This document shows, piece after piece, positions 51,110 to 61,526 of a stretch of DNA of 64,000 bases. The DNA lies in the NCBI RefSeq assembly GCF_018141005.1, contig NZ_CP046582.1, positions 1,178,001-1,242,000 on the forward strand, in the 5' to 3' direction. The first letter of the stretch is position 1. Each line of letters starts with the position of its first letter. The notes beneath the pieces are model-generated. The model made no database searches. It saw only the letters and a program-made list of their open reading frames with translations, and was not told the origin of the DNA. This stretch comes from Erwinia sp. E602 (lineage in GTDB: Bacteria; Pseudomonadota; Gammaproteobacteria; Enterobacterales; Enterobacteriaceae). The position numbers and the translations under genes were made by a program.

Positions 51110-54100
51110 ATGGATGTGCTTAAACTGTTTCTGCGCCTGCCGTTTATGCTGATTTTTGCGCTGTGGCGCCTGCTGAGCGGACTGCTGCGCGGTCTTGCCT
51201 GGCTGCTGCGGCCGCTGTTCGGTGAAGTTAACTGGCGTGCGCCGCGCTGGGGCAGCGCGCTGGGGGCAGGGCTACGGCGCATGGAGCGCGGAACAGCCCG
51301 GCATCCGAAAAAGGTGGCGGGTGGCCTGCTGTTACTCTGCGTGGCGGCGTTGGCTGGCGTTTACGGCTGGCACGCGTGGCAGAACCGGCCGCAACCGATC
51401 GAGGTTGCACCGCTGGCGGTTGAGAACAGCCGCGCGGACGTCATTAATCCGCCGCCGGTCGATTACAGCGAGGCGAAACCGGCGCTGCAGACCTTAACGC
51501 TGCGCTTTAACCGCTCGGTCGCGCCGGTCACCCAGGTGGGCAAAACCGTACAGCAGGGCATCAGCCTGAAGCCTTCGCTTGCGGGCGAGTGGCAGTGGCA
51601 GAGCGCCAACACGCTGCTGTTTACGCCAAAGCAGCCGCTGCCGCTGGGAGCGGAGTATGCGGTTACCCTGCAGCCGGAGGTATTGCTGGCACCCCAGATC
51701 CGCCTGCAGCAGACGAAATACACCTTCCGGGTGCCGGCCTTTGACTGGCAGATCGCCTCCGGCGAGTACTACCAGAACCCCGAGCAGAGCAGCCAGCACA
51801 GCGCCATCTTTAACCTGCGCTTCAGCGCCCCGGCCGACGTGCAGGGCGTGGAAAAGCAACTGACGCTCGGGCTGGCCAGCGCCAAAGGCCAGGCCGAAAA
51901 GCCGCTTAAATTTACCCTGAACTGGGATGAGAAAAAGCTGAACGCCTGGGTGCGTTCGGAACCGCTACAGCCGATGGATCACGGCGGCGTGGTGCATCTG
52001 CAGGTCGGCAAGGGGCTGAAATCATCCCACCCCGGCAACGTGGCGGATCGTAAGGCGGAAGCCTGGGTGACGGTGCCGAATCTCTACAGCCTGGGCGTCA
52101 GCGACGTGGCCGCCGAAGTGGTGGATAAGCCCGGCAGCCAGAGCGAGCACGCGCTGGTGATCGGCTTCAGCGATGCCGTGCGCGATAAAGAGCTGGGCCG
52201 GTCGGTGCAGGCGTGGCTGCTGCCGCAGTACGATCCGCGCCAGCCGAAGCAGGCGGAACAGGAACCGGCTGCCTGGGATCTCGATAACCTCGATCAGGCG
52301 GTGCTGGACCGCGCCGAGCCGCTGGCGCTGACGCAGAACGAGGCCGAAGAGAGCTGGCAGCCGCAGTTCAGCTTCAAATTCAGCGCTCCGGTGCAGCGCT
52401 ATATGCTGGTGGAAATTAACCCGGCGCTGACCTCCTCCGGCGGGTATAAAATGGCCGAGAAGGTCTGGCGGGTGGTGCAGGTGCCGGACTATCCGCAGCT
52501 GCTGCAGTTTGCCGCCGAGGGGGCGCTGCTGTCGGTCAACGGTGATAAGCGCATCAGCGTGGCGGCGCGAAACGTGCCGGGGCTGCGGGTGGATATTCGC
52601 CGGGTGATCCCGAGCCAGCTGCAGCATATCGTCTCTTTCAAAAGCGGTGAGTTTGCCTCTACTGAGTTTAACCGCCTTAACGACGAGTACTTTACCGAGC
52701 GTTTCCGTTATCAGACGACGATCGCCAATGCCCGGCCGGGCCAGGTGAGCTATCAGGGCGTCGATCTCGGGCGTTACCTCTCCACCAACGCCGACTCCCA
52801 TCGCGGCATCTTCCTGCTGACCCTGTCGCCGTGGACCCCGGGGCAGAAAGAGGACGCGCCGCAGAGCGACGAGTATCAGGACGAGCAGAGCGACGCGCCG
52901 CCGGCGGGGGACTCGCGCTTTGTGGTGGTTACCGACCTGGGGATTATCGCTAAACGCTCCCAGGACCAGACGCGCGACCTGTTTGTGCAGTCAATCGCCA
53001 GCGGGCAGCCGGTGGACGGAGCGACGGTGACGGTGATCGCGAAAAACGGCGAGCCGTTGCTGAAAAGGCAGACCGGCAGCGACGGCCACGTCAGCTTCCC
53101 GTCGCTGGAGGTCTATAACAACGAGCGCCAGCCGGTGATGTTCCTCGTGGAAAAAGCCGGTGACGTCTCCTTCCTGCCGACCAGCAGCAACAGCGATCGC
53201 GGCCTCGACTTCTCGCGCTTTGACGTCTGGGGCGACGCCACGCCGCAGGACACCCGCACGCTCAGCAGCTACCTGTTCTCCGATCGCGGCGTCTATCGCC
53301 CCGGCGACACCTTTAATATCGGGCTGATCACCCGCGCCGCCGACTGGGCGGTGCCGGTCACCGGCATTCCGGTGCGGGCCGAAATCCACGACCCGCGCGA
53401 TAAACTGATGCGCACCGTGCCGCTGACGCTCAGCGCCAGCGGCTTTAACGAGCTGAGTTTTACCACCGAAGAGAGCTCGCCGACCGGCGAGTGGACGGTG
53501 TACCTCTACCTGCCGGGCAAGGACGAAGACGGCACCCGGCTGCTCGGCAGCGTGGCGGTAAACGTGAAAGAGTTTGAGCCGGACCAGCTGAAGGTGAAGC
53601 TGACGCTGACCCCGGATCACCAGCAGGGCTGGGTGAAACCGGATCAGCTGCAGGCCAGTATCGACGTGCAGAACCTGTTTGGCACCCCGGCGCAGGGGCG
53701 GCGGGTGACCTCAAAACTGACGCTGCGCCCGGTGTGGCCGGCCTTTGACCGTTACCCGGATTTCGCCTTCTACGAGGCGCGTTCCGCCAGCGACGGCTAC
53801 GACACCGAACTGGAAGAGAGCACCACCGGCGATGACGGCCGTGCGGCGATCCGGCTGGATCTCAGCGGCTTCGGCCAGTCAACGTACCAGCTGCAGCTGC
53901 TGTCAGAGGCGTTTGTCGCCGGCGGCGGGCGCTCGGTGGCGGCGACCGCACGTACCCTGGTGTCGCCGTATGATTACCTGATCGGCGCGAAGGCCGACGG
54001 CGACCTCGGCTATATTCATCAGAATGCGCAGCGCAACCTTGAGCTGATCGCCATTAATCCGTCGCTGGAGAAGATCGCGGTAAACGGGCTGACGCTGCGT

Positions 54101-57064
54101 CTGCTGCAGCAGAAATACCTGTCGGTGCTGACGCGTCAGGAGTCCGGCGTCTATAAGTATCAGTCGAAGCTGAAGGAGATCCCGCTCTCTTCTGCGCCAC
54201 TCGACCTCAGCGCCGCCGGCCATTCGCTGGCGCTGGCCACCGACCAGCCGGGCGACTTCGTGCTGGCGGTGGAGAACGCAAAGGGTGAGGTGCTGAACCG
54301 CATCGCTTACAGCGTGGCCGGGCAGGGCAATATCAGCCGTTCGCTGGACCGTAACGCCGAACTGAAGCTGAAGCTGGACCAGGCGGAGTATGCGCCGGGC
54401 GGTGAGATTGAGGTGGCGATTAACGCGCCTTATACCGGCAGCGGGCTGATCACCATCGAGAAAGATCGCGTTTACAGCTGGCAGTGGTTCCACTCCGATA
54501 CCACCGCCTCGGTGCAGAAGATCCGCATCCCCGCCGGACTGGAGGGTAACGCCTATATCAACGTGCAGTTCGTGCGGGACATCAACTCCGACGAGATCTT
54601 TATGAGCCCGCTGAGCTACGGGGTGATGCCGTTTAAAATCAGCAACGCGCACCGGCAGAACCGCTTTACCCTCAGCAGCCCGGCGGTGATAAAGCCGGGC
54701 CAGGACCTGAAGATCGACGTTACCACCGAGGGGCCGCAGCAGGTAGCGGTGTTCGCGGTGGACGAGGGGATCCTGCAGGTGGCGCGCTACCGGCTGACCG
54801 ATCCGCTGGACTACTTCTTCCGCAAGCGCGAGCTGAGCGTGGAGAGCTCGCAAATCCTCGATCTGATCCTGCCGTCGTTCAGCAAGCTGATGGCGCTGAC
54901 TTCGGCGCCGGGCGGCGACGGCGGCGAGGGTATGGACCTGCACCTCAACCCGTTTAAGCGCAAGCGCGATAAGCCGGTGGCCTACTGGTCGGGCATTACC
55001 GAGGTTAACGGGCAGCAGCAGTTCAGCTATCCGGTGCCTGACTACTTTAACGGCAAAATCCGCGTGATGGCGATCGCGGTAACCGCGGACAAAATTGGCA
55101 AAGCGCAGAGCGCCACCACGGTACGTGATGACGTGATCCTGACGCCGAACGTGCCGGCGATGGTGGCACCGGGCGACGAGTTCGACGTCAGCGTCGGCGT
55201 CAGCAACAACCTTGAGGGCCAGGGCGACCAGCCGCTGCCGATTCACGTGCAACTGACGCCACCGGCGCAGCTGACGGTGGTGGGCGCGGCTGAGCAGTCG
55301 ATCGGCCTGGCCGCGAAGCGGGAAGGGGTGGTGAACTTCCGCCTGAAGGTCAGCGGCGAGCCGGGGGATGCGCCGTTGCGCTTTACCGCGACGTACGCTG
55401 ACGGCAGCAGCAGCCAGCGCACCATCAGCACCTCGGTGCGCCCGGCGATGCCGTTCCGCACCCAGACGGTGATGGGGCGCATGAGCGGCAGCGAGCAGCA
55501 GGTCGGCAACCTGCGGCAGATGTTCAGCGCTTACGCACAGCGCGACGCGGCGGTGTCACATTCGCCGCTGGTGCTGACCCGCGGGCTGGCCGGCTGGCTG
55601 GCAAACTACCCGTATTACTGTTCCGAACAGATCGTCAGCCAGTCAATCCCGCTGCTGCTGCAGAGCCTGCACCCGGAGCTGCGCGGCGGGCCGCAGGCCG
55701 ATAAGGTGCGTCAGCAGGTGAAAAGCGTAATGGACGTGCTGCGCGCGCGGCAGAACGCCGACGGCGCGATCGGCCTGTGGATGGCCTCGCCGCAGGCCGA
55801 CCCGTTCGTTACGCCGTACGTGGTGCAGTACCTGCTGGAGGCGAAAGCGGCCGGTTACGCGCTGCCAGCCGGCATGCTCGACGATGCCAACGCCGCGCTG
55901 CGGGTGATGGCGGCCGGCGGCGGTGAAGATCTCTATCAGCTGCGCCTGCGCAGCTGGGCGGTGTGGCTGCTGACCCGCCAGGGCGAGGTGACCACTAACG
56001 CCCTGGCGGCGGTGCAGCAGGCGCTGCAGCAGCGTTATCCTGAGCTGTGGCAGACCGACCTCAGCGCGCTCTACCTGGCGGCGTCGTGGAAGCTGCTGAA
56101 GTCCGATGACGAGGCGAATCGCCTGCTGCTGCCGAGCTGGCAGGCATTAAGCAGGGCGTGGGATAAGGGCTGGTGGAACAACAACTATTACGATCCGCTG
56201 GTGCAGGACGCCACCCGACTGTACCTGATTACCCGCGCCTTCCCGGACAAAGTGGCGCAGATCCCGCCACAGGTGCTGGAGAATATGCTGCAGGCGCTGC
56301 GCGAAGAGCGTTACACCACTTTCTCGGCGGCGATGAGCGTGCTGGCGCTGGAGAGCTACGCGCAGCAGGCGGGCGGCGCCGAGCGGCTGACCATTACCCA
56401 GCAGGCGGGCAACGGCCAGGCGGCAGCGCTAATCTCCTCGCTTAACGGCCAGTTTGCCCAGGGAACGTTCACCTCAGCGGCCACCTCGCTGCAGTTCAGC
56501 AACCCTGATAAGGCGCCGGCCTGGTACGTGGTGACGCAGGCGGGTTATGACCTGCACGCGCCACAGCAGGCGATCGCCAAAGGGCTGGAGATCGCCCGTG
56601 ACTACACCGACCCGGACGGCAAGCCGGTGAGCCAGGTAACGGTCGGCCAGACGCTGAACGTGCACCTGAAAATCCGCGCCAACTCGCAGGCGGCGCTGAG
56701 CAACCTGGCGATCGTTGACCTGCTGCCGGGGGGCTTTGAGGTGGTGCAGCAGACGCCACCGGCGCCGGAAGGCGATGAGGAAGGCGGGGACGCCACCGGC
56801 GGCTGGCGGTCACCGCTGGCGGCAAACGGCTCGACCTGGGCCCCGGACTTCAGTGATATCCGTGAGGATCGGGTGATTATCTACGGCAGCGCCAGCAACG
56901 AGCTGCAGGAGTTTATCTACCAGATCAAGGCCACCAACAGCGGCAGCTTTGTCATCCCGCCGGCCTACGGTGAAGCGATGTATAACCGGGATATTCAGGC
57001 TCTGTCGGCGGGGCAGGGGCGGCTGGAGGTGGTGGCTGACGCGCCGGCGAAAGCCGCACCGTGA
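51110..57064 (+). CDS. Giant bacterial alpha-2-macroglobulin with thioester, membrane-anchored
   Basis: 1984 residues from ATG 51110 (AAAAGGAA 7 bases upstream; the ATG at 51089 has no ribosome site). Protease-trapping envelope protein linked to PbpC. The N-terminus has two hydrophobic stretches (about 3-35 and 68-87), the second a signal anchor, and no lipobox. MG-type beta domains follow up to about 1480, with a macroglobulin MG7-like region and the bait region near 1265-1285. The thioester motif is YYCSEQ, with Cys at 1504 and Gln three residues on. The alpha-helical thioester domain (about 1490-1760) and a C-terminal receptor-like domain complete it. E. coli YfhM has about 1653 residues and is a lipoprotein; this one is about 330 longer. 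Overlaps pbpC. Confidence 0.88.
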   Translation: MDVLKLFLRLPFMLIFALWRLLSGLLRGLAWLLRPLFGEVNWRAPRWGSALGAGLRRMERGTARHPKKVAGGLLLLCVAALAGVYGWHAWQNRPQPIEVAPLAVENSRADVINPPPVDYSEAKPALQTLTLRFNRSVAPVTQVGKTVQQGISLKPSLAGEWQWQSANTLLFTPKQPLPLGAEYAVTLQPEVLLAPQIRLQQTKYTFRVPAFDWQIASGEYYQNPEQSSQHSAIFNLRFSAPADVQGVEKQLTLGLASAKGQAEKPLKFTLNWDEKKLNAWVRSEPLQPMDHGGVVHLQVGKGLKSSHPGNVADRKAEAWVTVPNLYSLGVSDVAAEVVDKPGSQSEHALVIGFSDAVRDKELGRSVQAWLLPQYDPRQPKQAEQEPAAWDLDNLDQAVLDRAEPLALTQNEAEESWQPQFSFKFSAPVQRYMLVEINPALTSSGGYKMAEKVWRVVQVPDYPQLLQFAAEGALLSVNGDKRISVAARNVPGLRVDIRRVIPSQLQHIVSFKSGEFASTEFNRLNDEYFTERFRYQTTIANARPGQVSYQGVDLGRYLSTNADSHRGIFLLTLSPWTPGQKEDAPQSDEYQDEQSDAPPAGDSRFVVVTDLGIIAKRSQDQTRDLFVQSIASGQPVDGATVTVIAKNGEPLLKRQTGSDGHVSFPSLEVYNNERQPVMFLVEKAGDVSFLPTSSNSDRGLDFSRFDVWGDATPQDTRTLSSYLFSDRGVYRPGDTFNIGLITRAADWAVPVTGIPVRAEIHDPRDKLMRTVPLTLSASGFNELSFTTEESSPTGEWTVYLYLPGKDEDGTRLLGSVAVNVKEFEPDQLKVKLTLTPDHQQGWVKPDQLQASIDVQNLFGTPAQGRRVTSKLTLRPVWPAFDRYPDFAFYEARSASDGYDTELEESTTGDDGRAAIRLDLSGFGQSTYQLQLLSEAFVAGGGRSVAATARTLVSPYDYLIGAKADGDLGYIHQNAQRNLELIAINPSLEKIAVNGLTLRLLQQKYLSVLTRQESGVYKYQSKLKEIPLSSAPLDLSAAGHSLALATDQPGDFVLAVENAKGEVLNRIAYSVAGQGNISRSLDRNAELKLKLDQAEYAPGGEIEVAINAPYTGSGLITIEKDRVYSWQWFHSDTTASVQKIRIPAGLEGNAYINVQFVRDINSDEIFMSPLSYGVMPFKISNAHRQNRFTLSSPAVIKPGQDLKIDVTTEGPQQVAVFAVDEGILQVARYRLTDPLDYFFRKRELSVESSQILDLILPSFSKLMALTSAPGGDGGEGMDLHLNPFKRKRDKPVAYWSGITEVNGQQQFSYPVPDYFNGKIRVMAIAVTADKIGKAQSATTVRDDVILTPNVPAMVAPGDEFDVSVGVSNNLEGQGDQPLPIHVQLTPPAQLTVVGAAEQSIGLAAKREGVVNFRLKVSGEPGDAPLRFTATYADGSSSQRTISTSVRPAMPFRTQTVMGRMSGSEQQVGNLRQMFSAYAQRDAAVSHSPLVLTRGLAGWLANYPYYCSEQIVSQSIPLLLQSLHPELRGGPQADKVRQQVKSVMDVLRARQNADGAIGLWMASPQADPFVTPYVVQYLLEAKAAGYALPAGMLDDANAALRVMAAGGGEDLYQLRLRSWAVWLLTRQGEVTTNALAAVQQALQQRYPELWQTDLSALYLAASWKLLKSDDEANRLLLPSWQALSRAWDKGWWNNNYYDPLVQDATRLYLITRAFPDKVAQIPPQVLENMLQALREERYTTFSAAMSVLALESYAQQAGGAERLTITQQAGNGQAAALISSLNGQFAQGTFTSAATSLQFSNPDKAPAWYVVTQAGYDLHAPQQAIAKGLEIARDYTDPDGKPVSQVTVGQTLNVHLKIRANSQAALSNLAIVDLLPGGFEVVQQTPPAPEGDEEGGDATGGWRSPLAANGSTWAPDFSDIREDRVIIYGSASNELQEFIYQIKATNSGSFVIPPAYGEAMYNRDIQALSAGQGRLEVVADAPAKAAP

Positions 57065-59421
57065 TGGCCGGTCAGAAGCCGGGCGTCCGCCGGCGGCTGG
57101 CGCAAAACGTGGCGGTGGCGCTGCTGCTGCTGGCGGCGCCGCTGGTGGCCTTCCGTCTGTGGCCCCATCCGCCGCTGGCCGCCGGGCTGCCGCAGTCGGT
57201 GGCGTGGCTCGACCGCAACGGCAGCCTGCTGCGCCTGCAGCTGGCCAGCGACGATCGCTACCGGCTGTGGACGCCGCTGGAGGCGGTCTCGCCGCTGGCG
57301 GTACGCGGGCTGTTGCTGCATGAAGACCGCTGGTTTTATTACCACCCGGGATTTAATCCGCTCAGCCTGGCGCGTGGTTTCTGGCGCAGCTACGTGGCCG
57401 GCGGCCGGATGCAGGGCGGTTCAACCATCACTATGCAGCTGGCGCGCATGCGCTGGCAGCTCAATACCCGCACCCCCGGCGGCAAGCTGCTGCAGGTGCT
57501 GCGCGCGCTGCAGCTGGAGCTGAGCTACTCAAAGCACGATATTCTGCAGGCCTACCTCAACTACGCCCCCTACGGCCGCAACATTGAGAGCATCGGCGCG
57601 GCCAGCCTGATTTACTTTAATAAGCCACCCGCGCAGCTGACGCTGCCGGAAGCGCTGACCCTGGCGGTGCTGCCACAGTCGCCAGGCCTGCGCATCAGCC
57701 CGCGGGTCGGCGAGCTTAACCCGCCGCTGCTGCAGGCGCGCAACCGGCTATTTCAGCGCTGGCAGCGGCGCTATCCCACCGACGCCGGGCAGCGCGCCCT
57801 GTTTACCCTGCGGCTGGCGCTGCGCCAGCCGCAGCAGCTGCCGTTTATTGCTCCGCACTTTATCGAACAGCTGCAGGCCGCCGCGCAGCAGTCGGGTGGG
57901 GCGGGCGGGCAGTGGGTCAGCACCACGCTGGACGCCCGGATGCAGCAGCTGGTGGAACGCCAGGCGCGGGCGTTTATCCGCCGCAACCAGGGGCGCGGCA
58001 TCCACAATACGGCGGTGCTGCTGGTGGACAGCCGCGATATGGCGGTGCGCGCGCTGGTCGGCTCGGCAGACTATGCTAACCGCGACATCTACGGCCAGGT
58101 CAACGGCACGCTGGCGAAGCGTTCGCCTGGCTCGGCGCTGAAGCCGTTTATCTACGCGCTGGGCATTGAACAGGGGGTGCTGCACCCGCTGACGGTGCTG
58201 AAGGACGTACCCTCCGCGTTTGGCAGCTATGCGCCGGAAAACTTTGACCGTCGCTTCCTCGGCCCGGTCACCGCCACCGACGCGCTGAACTTCAGCCGTA
58301 ATATTCCGGCGGTGTGGGTGGCCTCGCAGCTGCATCAGCCCGGTTTTTATCAGTTTTTGCAGCTGGCCGGTATCAGCGGCATGGCCAGCGAGAACCACTA
58401 CGGGCTGTCGCTGGTGCTGGGCGGCGGGGAGGTCACCGCCCAGGAGCTGGCAAAACTGTATGCGATGCTGGCCAACCGCGGCGAGCTGCGGCCGCTGCGT
58501 TTCCGCGCTGACGATCCGCAGCCGGCCGCCGTACGCCTGCTGAGCGAAGAGGCCAGCTTTATGACCCTGGACATGCTGCGCCAGCACCGCCGCCCCGGCG
58601 ACACCCTGGCCCAGCGCCCGTCCACGCTGCCGGTCTACTGGAAAACCGGCACCTCGTGGGGCTTCCGTGATGCCTGGAGCGTGGGGATCTTCGGCCCGTA
58701 CGTGCTGGTGGTGTGGCAGGGGAATTTTGCCGGCCAGGGCAACAGCGCTTTTATCGGCGCTGAGGCGGCCGCGCCGCTGTTTTTCAATATTATCGACAGC
58801 GTTAAGGCCAGCTATCCGGGGCTGAGCGAGCCGGGGCACCGCTTCCCGCCGCGGCTGAAGCGGGTGGAGGTCTGCCTGCCGAGCGGCAACCTGCCGACGC
58901 AGTGGTGCCAGCAGCGCGGGCAGAGCTGGTTTATTCCCGGCACCTCGCCGATTAAGGTCGATACGGTCTACCGCCCGCTGCAGATCGATAACCACAGCGG
59001 TGAGGTGGCCTGCCCGCCGTGGGACCCGCAGCAGACGCATACCCAGGTCTTTGAGTTCTGGCCCTCCGATCTCGCCCAGGTGTTTGCGCTGGCGGGATTG
59101 CCGAAGAGGCCGCCGCCGCAGGCGCAGTGCCAGCCGGGCGGCGTGGACGGTGCTGCACCACGCATTACCTCCCCGCTGAGAAACACCACCTACACCCTGC
59201 GCCAGTCGCGCCAGGGGCAGGAGAACATCAGCTTTGCGGCGGTGACCGACGCTGACAGCAGCACGGTGTACTGGTTTGTCGATGATATTTATCTCGGCAG
59301 CAGCGCCAGCCGCAAACCGCTGGACTGGCGGCCCACGCGTTCGGGTCAGTACCGCATCCGCGCCGTTGACGACCGCGGCCGCGCCGACAGCCGTCCGATC
59401 GCTGTGATGCTGGTCAACTAA
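57064..59421 (+). CDS. pbpC: Penicillin-binding protein 1C
   Basis: Bifunctional peptidoglycan synthase. Start at ATG 57064, overlapping the previous stop; a GTG three bases earlier is also possible. 785 residues. One membrane anchor (about 16-32). GT51 transglycosylase domain (about 60-230) with catalytic EDRWFYYHPGF and QGGSTITMQLARM. Transpeptidase domain (about 300-570) with SALK (active Ser in RSPGSALKPF), SRN and KTGTS. C-terminal PBP1C-specific domain (about 680-785). Paired with an alpha-2-macroglobulin, as in many Gram-negatives, suggesting joint defence and repair of a breached envelope. Confidence 0.95.
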   Translation: MAGQKPGVRRRLAQNVAVALLLLAAPLVAFRLWPHPPLAAGLPQSVAWLDRNGSLLRLQLASDDRYRLWTPLEAVSPLAVRGLLLHEDRWFYYHPGFNPLSLARGFWRSYVAGGRMQGGSTITMQLARMRWQLNTRTPGGKLLQVLRALQLELSYSKHDILQAYLNYAPYGRNIESIGAASLIYFNKPPAQLTLPEALTLAVLPQSPGLRISPRVGELNPPLLQARNRLFQRWQRRYPTDAGQRALFTLRLALRQPQQLPFIAPHFIEQLQAAAQQSGGAGGQWVSTTLDARMQQLVERQARAFIRRNQGRGIHNTAVLLVDSRDMAVRALVGSADYANRDIYGQVNGTLAKRSPGSALKPFIYALGIEQGVLHPLTVLKDVPSAFGSYAPENFDRRFLGPVTATDALNFSRNIPAVWVASQLHQPGFYQFLQLAGISGMASENHYGLSLVLGGGEVTAQELAKLYAMLANRGELRPLRFRADDPQPAAVRLLSEEASFMTLDMLRQHRRPGDTLAQRPSTLPVYWKTGTSWGFRDAWSVGIFGPYVLVVWQGNFAGQGNSAFIGAEAAAPLFFNIIDSVKASYPGLSEPGHRFPPRLKRVEVCLPSGNLPTQWCQQRGQSWFIPGTSPIKVDTVYRPLQIDNHSGEVACPPWDPQQTHTQVFEFWPSDLAQVFALAGLPKRPPPQAQCQPGGVDGAAPRITSPLRNTTYTLRQSRQGQENISFAAVTDADSSTVYWFVDDIYLGSSASRKPLDWRPTRSGQYRIRAVDDRGRADSRPIAVMLVN

Positions 59422-59635
59422 TTCAGCGCAGGAAAAGGGTGCCGGTTCTGGTCATCCGTCGGCGGCCTGCGTAAAATAGCCGCAGTTGGGGCAAAAAAGC
59501 CGCGATGTCGATCGGGTTTTTCAACAAATCACCGGATTGCCCATAGGCATCAGGGCAGATGCCCCCTATAATCTGCGGCCTTTTCATGGCCGGACACTTT
59601 TTACGGCTACATTCATCAGATTGACAGGGGTCAAC

Positions 59636-60067
59636 ATGACTATTGAACGTACTTTTTCCATCGTAAAACCAAACGCAGTGGCAAAAAACGTCATCGGTGC
59701 CATCTTCAACCGTTTTGAAAGCGCTGGCTTCAAAATCGTTGGCAGCAAAATGCTGCAGCTGAGCAAAGAGCAGGCTGAAGGCTTCTACGCTGAGCACCAG
59801 GGCAAGCCATTCTTCGATGGTCTGGTTGAGTTCATGACCTCTGGTCCGGTAGTGGTTTCCGTGCTGGAAGGCGAAAACGCCGTACAGCGTCACCGCGACC
59901 TGATGGGCGCAACCAACCCGGCGAACGCGCTGGCCGGTACCCTGCGTGCTGACTACGCTGACAGCTTCACCGAGAACGCCACCCACGGTTCTGACTCTGC
60001 TGAATCTGCTGCCCGCGAAATCGCCTATTTCTTCGGCGAAGGCGAGATCTGCCCGCGCACCCGTTAA
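59636..60067 (+). CDS. ndk: Nucleoside diphosphate kinase
   Basis: Transfers the gamma-phosphate between nucleoside triphosphates and diphosphates. 143 residues, exact length, from ATG 59636 ([18 protein letters not shown]). Catalytic His in the signature [12 protein letters not shown] (about 115-126). The 214-base gap before it separates it from pbpC; the only notable thing there is a purine-poor leader with AGGGGT before the start. Confidence 0.98.
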   Translation: MTIERTFSIVKPNAVAKNVIGAIFNRFESAGFKIVGSKMLQLSKEQAEGFYAEHQGKPFFDGLVEFMTSGPVVVSVLEGENAVQRHRDLMGATNPANALAGTLRADYADSFTENATHGSDSAESAAREIAYFFGEGEICPRTR

Positions 60068-60151
60068 TCCGGCTGCCCGGCGACCGGCGTGTTATTGACA
60101 AATAATTTCAGTAACGGCTTTAACCCTCCGGTCACCATGAGTATAATAATT

Positions 60152-60189
60152 CGCCCCTGATGAGCTCGCTCGTCAGGGGCGTTTCTTTT
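60152..60189 (+). terminator. ndk Rho-independent terminator
   Basis: Stem CGCCCCTGA / TCAGGGGCG (60152-60160 with 60173-60181) followed by a T-rich run, 85 bases after the ndk stop. Confidence 0.85.
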
Positions 60190-60246
60190 TCCTTTTTCCC
60201 ATCAAAACCAGTGCCATAACGTGTAATAACGAGGCCAGAGAACATT

Positions 60247-61422
60247 ATGTCTGAACTGATTGTGACGCCGTCGTCCGACGCATCTGCCATTTCCATCGCC
60301 ACGCCGAAGAAAGAAAAAATCAACCTGCTGGATCTTAACCGTCAGCAGATGCGTGAATTTTTCCACGCGCTGGGCGAAAAACCGTTCCGCGCCGACCAGG
60401 TCATGAAGTGGATCTATCACTACTGCTGTGATGATTTCGATGAGATGACCGACATCAACAAAGTGCTGCGCGGCAAGCTGAAAGAGATGGCCGAAATTCG
60501 CGCGCCGGAAGTGGCCGAAGAGCAGCGCTCTGCCGACGGCACCATTAAGTGGGCCATTCAGGTCGGTGGCCAGCAGGTCGAAACCGTGTATATCCCGGAA
60601 AAAGACCGCGCCACGCTGTGCGTCTCCTCGCAGGTCGGCTGTGCGCTGGAGTGTAAATTCTGTTCCACCGCCCAGCAGGGCTTTAACCGTAACCTGCGCG
60701 TGTCCGAGATCATCGGCCAGGTGTGGCGCGCGGCGAAGATTATCGGTGCGTTAAAAGTCGCCGGTCAGCGCCCGATCACCAACGTGGTGATGATGGGTAT
60801 GGGTGAGCCGCTGCTCAACCTGAATAACGTGGTACCGGCGATGGAGATCATGCTGGACGACTTCGGCTTTGGCCTGTCAAAACGCCGCGTAACGCTCTCC
60901 ACCTCTGGCGTGGTGCCGGCGCTGGATAAGCTGGGCGATATGATCGACGTGGCGCTGGCGATCTCGCTGCACGCCCCGAACGACGCCATCCGCGACGATA
61001 TTGTGCCGATCAATAAAAAGTACAACATCGAGACCTTCCTTGGCGCGGTCAGCCGTTACATCAGCAAGTCCAACGCCAACCAGGGGCGGGTGACCATTGA
61101 GTACGTGATGCTCGATCACATCAACGACAGCACCGACAACGCGCATGAGCTGGCGGCGCTGCTGAAGGATACGCCGTGCAAGATCAACCTGATCCCATGG
61201 AACCCCTTCCCGGGCGCGCCGTATGGCCGCAGCTCTAACAGCCGCATCGACCGTTTCTGCAAGGTGCTGATGGACTACGGCTTTACCACTATCGTGCGTA
61301 AAACCCGTGGCGACGATATCGATGCCGCCTGCGGCCAGCTGGCCGGGGACGTGATCGACCGTACCAAACGCACGCTGAAGAAGAAGATGGCCGGTGAATC
61401 CATCGCTGTGAAGGCGCTCTGA
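60247..61422 (+). CDS. rlmN: Dual-specificity RNA methyltransferase RlmN
   Basis: Radical-SAM enzyme forming 2-methyladenosine at 23S rRNA A2503 and A37 of some tRNAs. 391 residues. Radical-SAM cluster motif in [20 protein letters not shown] (about 130-150). The catalytic Cys pair is completed by C in [12 protein letters not shown] (about 356-367). Upstream N-terminal HhH-like domain [28 protein letters not shown]. An extra acidic/basic N-terminal 22 residues precede the core, as in E. coli. Confidence 0.97.
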   Translation: MSELIVTPSSDASAISIATPKKEKINLLDLNRQQMREFFHALGEKPFRADQVMKWIYHYCCDDFDEMTDINKVLRGKLKEMAEIRAPEVAEEQRSADGTIKWAIQVGGQQVETVYIPEKDRATLCVSSQVGCALECKFCSTAQQGFNRNLRVSEIIGQVWRAAKIIGALKVAGQRPITNVVMMGMGEPLLNLNNVVPAMEIMLDDFGFGLSKRRVTLSTSGVVPALDKLGDMIDVALAISLHAPNDAIRDDIVPINKKYNIETFLGAVSRYISKSNANQGRVTIEYVMLDHINDSTDNAHELAALLKDTPCKINLIPWNPFPGAPYGRSSNSRIDRFCKVLMDYGFTTIVRKTRGDDIDAACGQLAGDVIDRTKRTLKKKMAGESIAVKAL

Positions 61423-61526
61423 AAACAGCGATGAATCCGCTGCAATAACCGTCTTTGCGCTTCCCGCCCGCACTGAACGGTGCCAGGCTGGCTTTTTTCA
61501 GCCAGATAAAGCGCCGGGAGGGACGG

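Noticed and set aside
53903..55252. Long minus-strand ORF inside the macroglobulin gene (also 57748-59040 in pbpC and 30064-31278 in glrR)
   Set aside because: Same shadow effect: high GC3 in the real gene removes antisense stops. The sense proteins are clearly conserved families.
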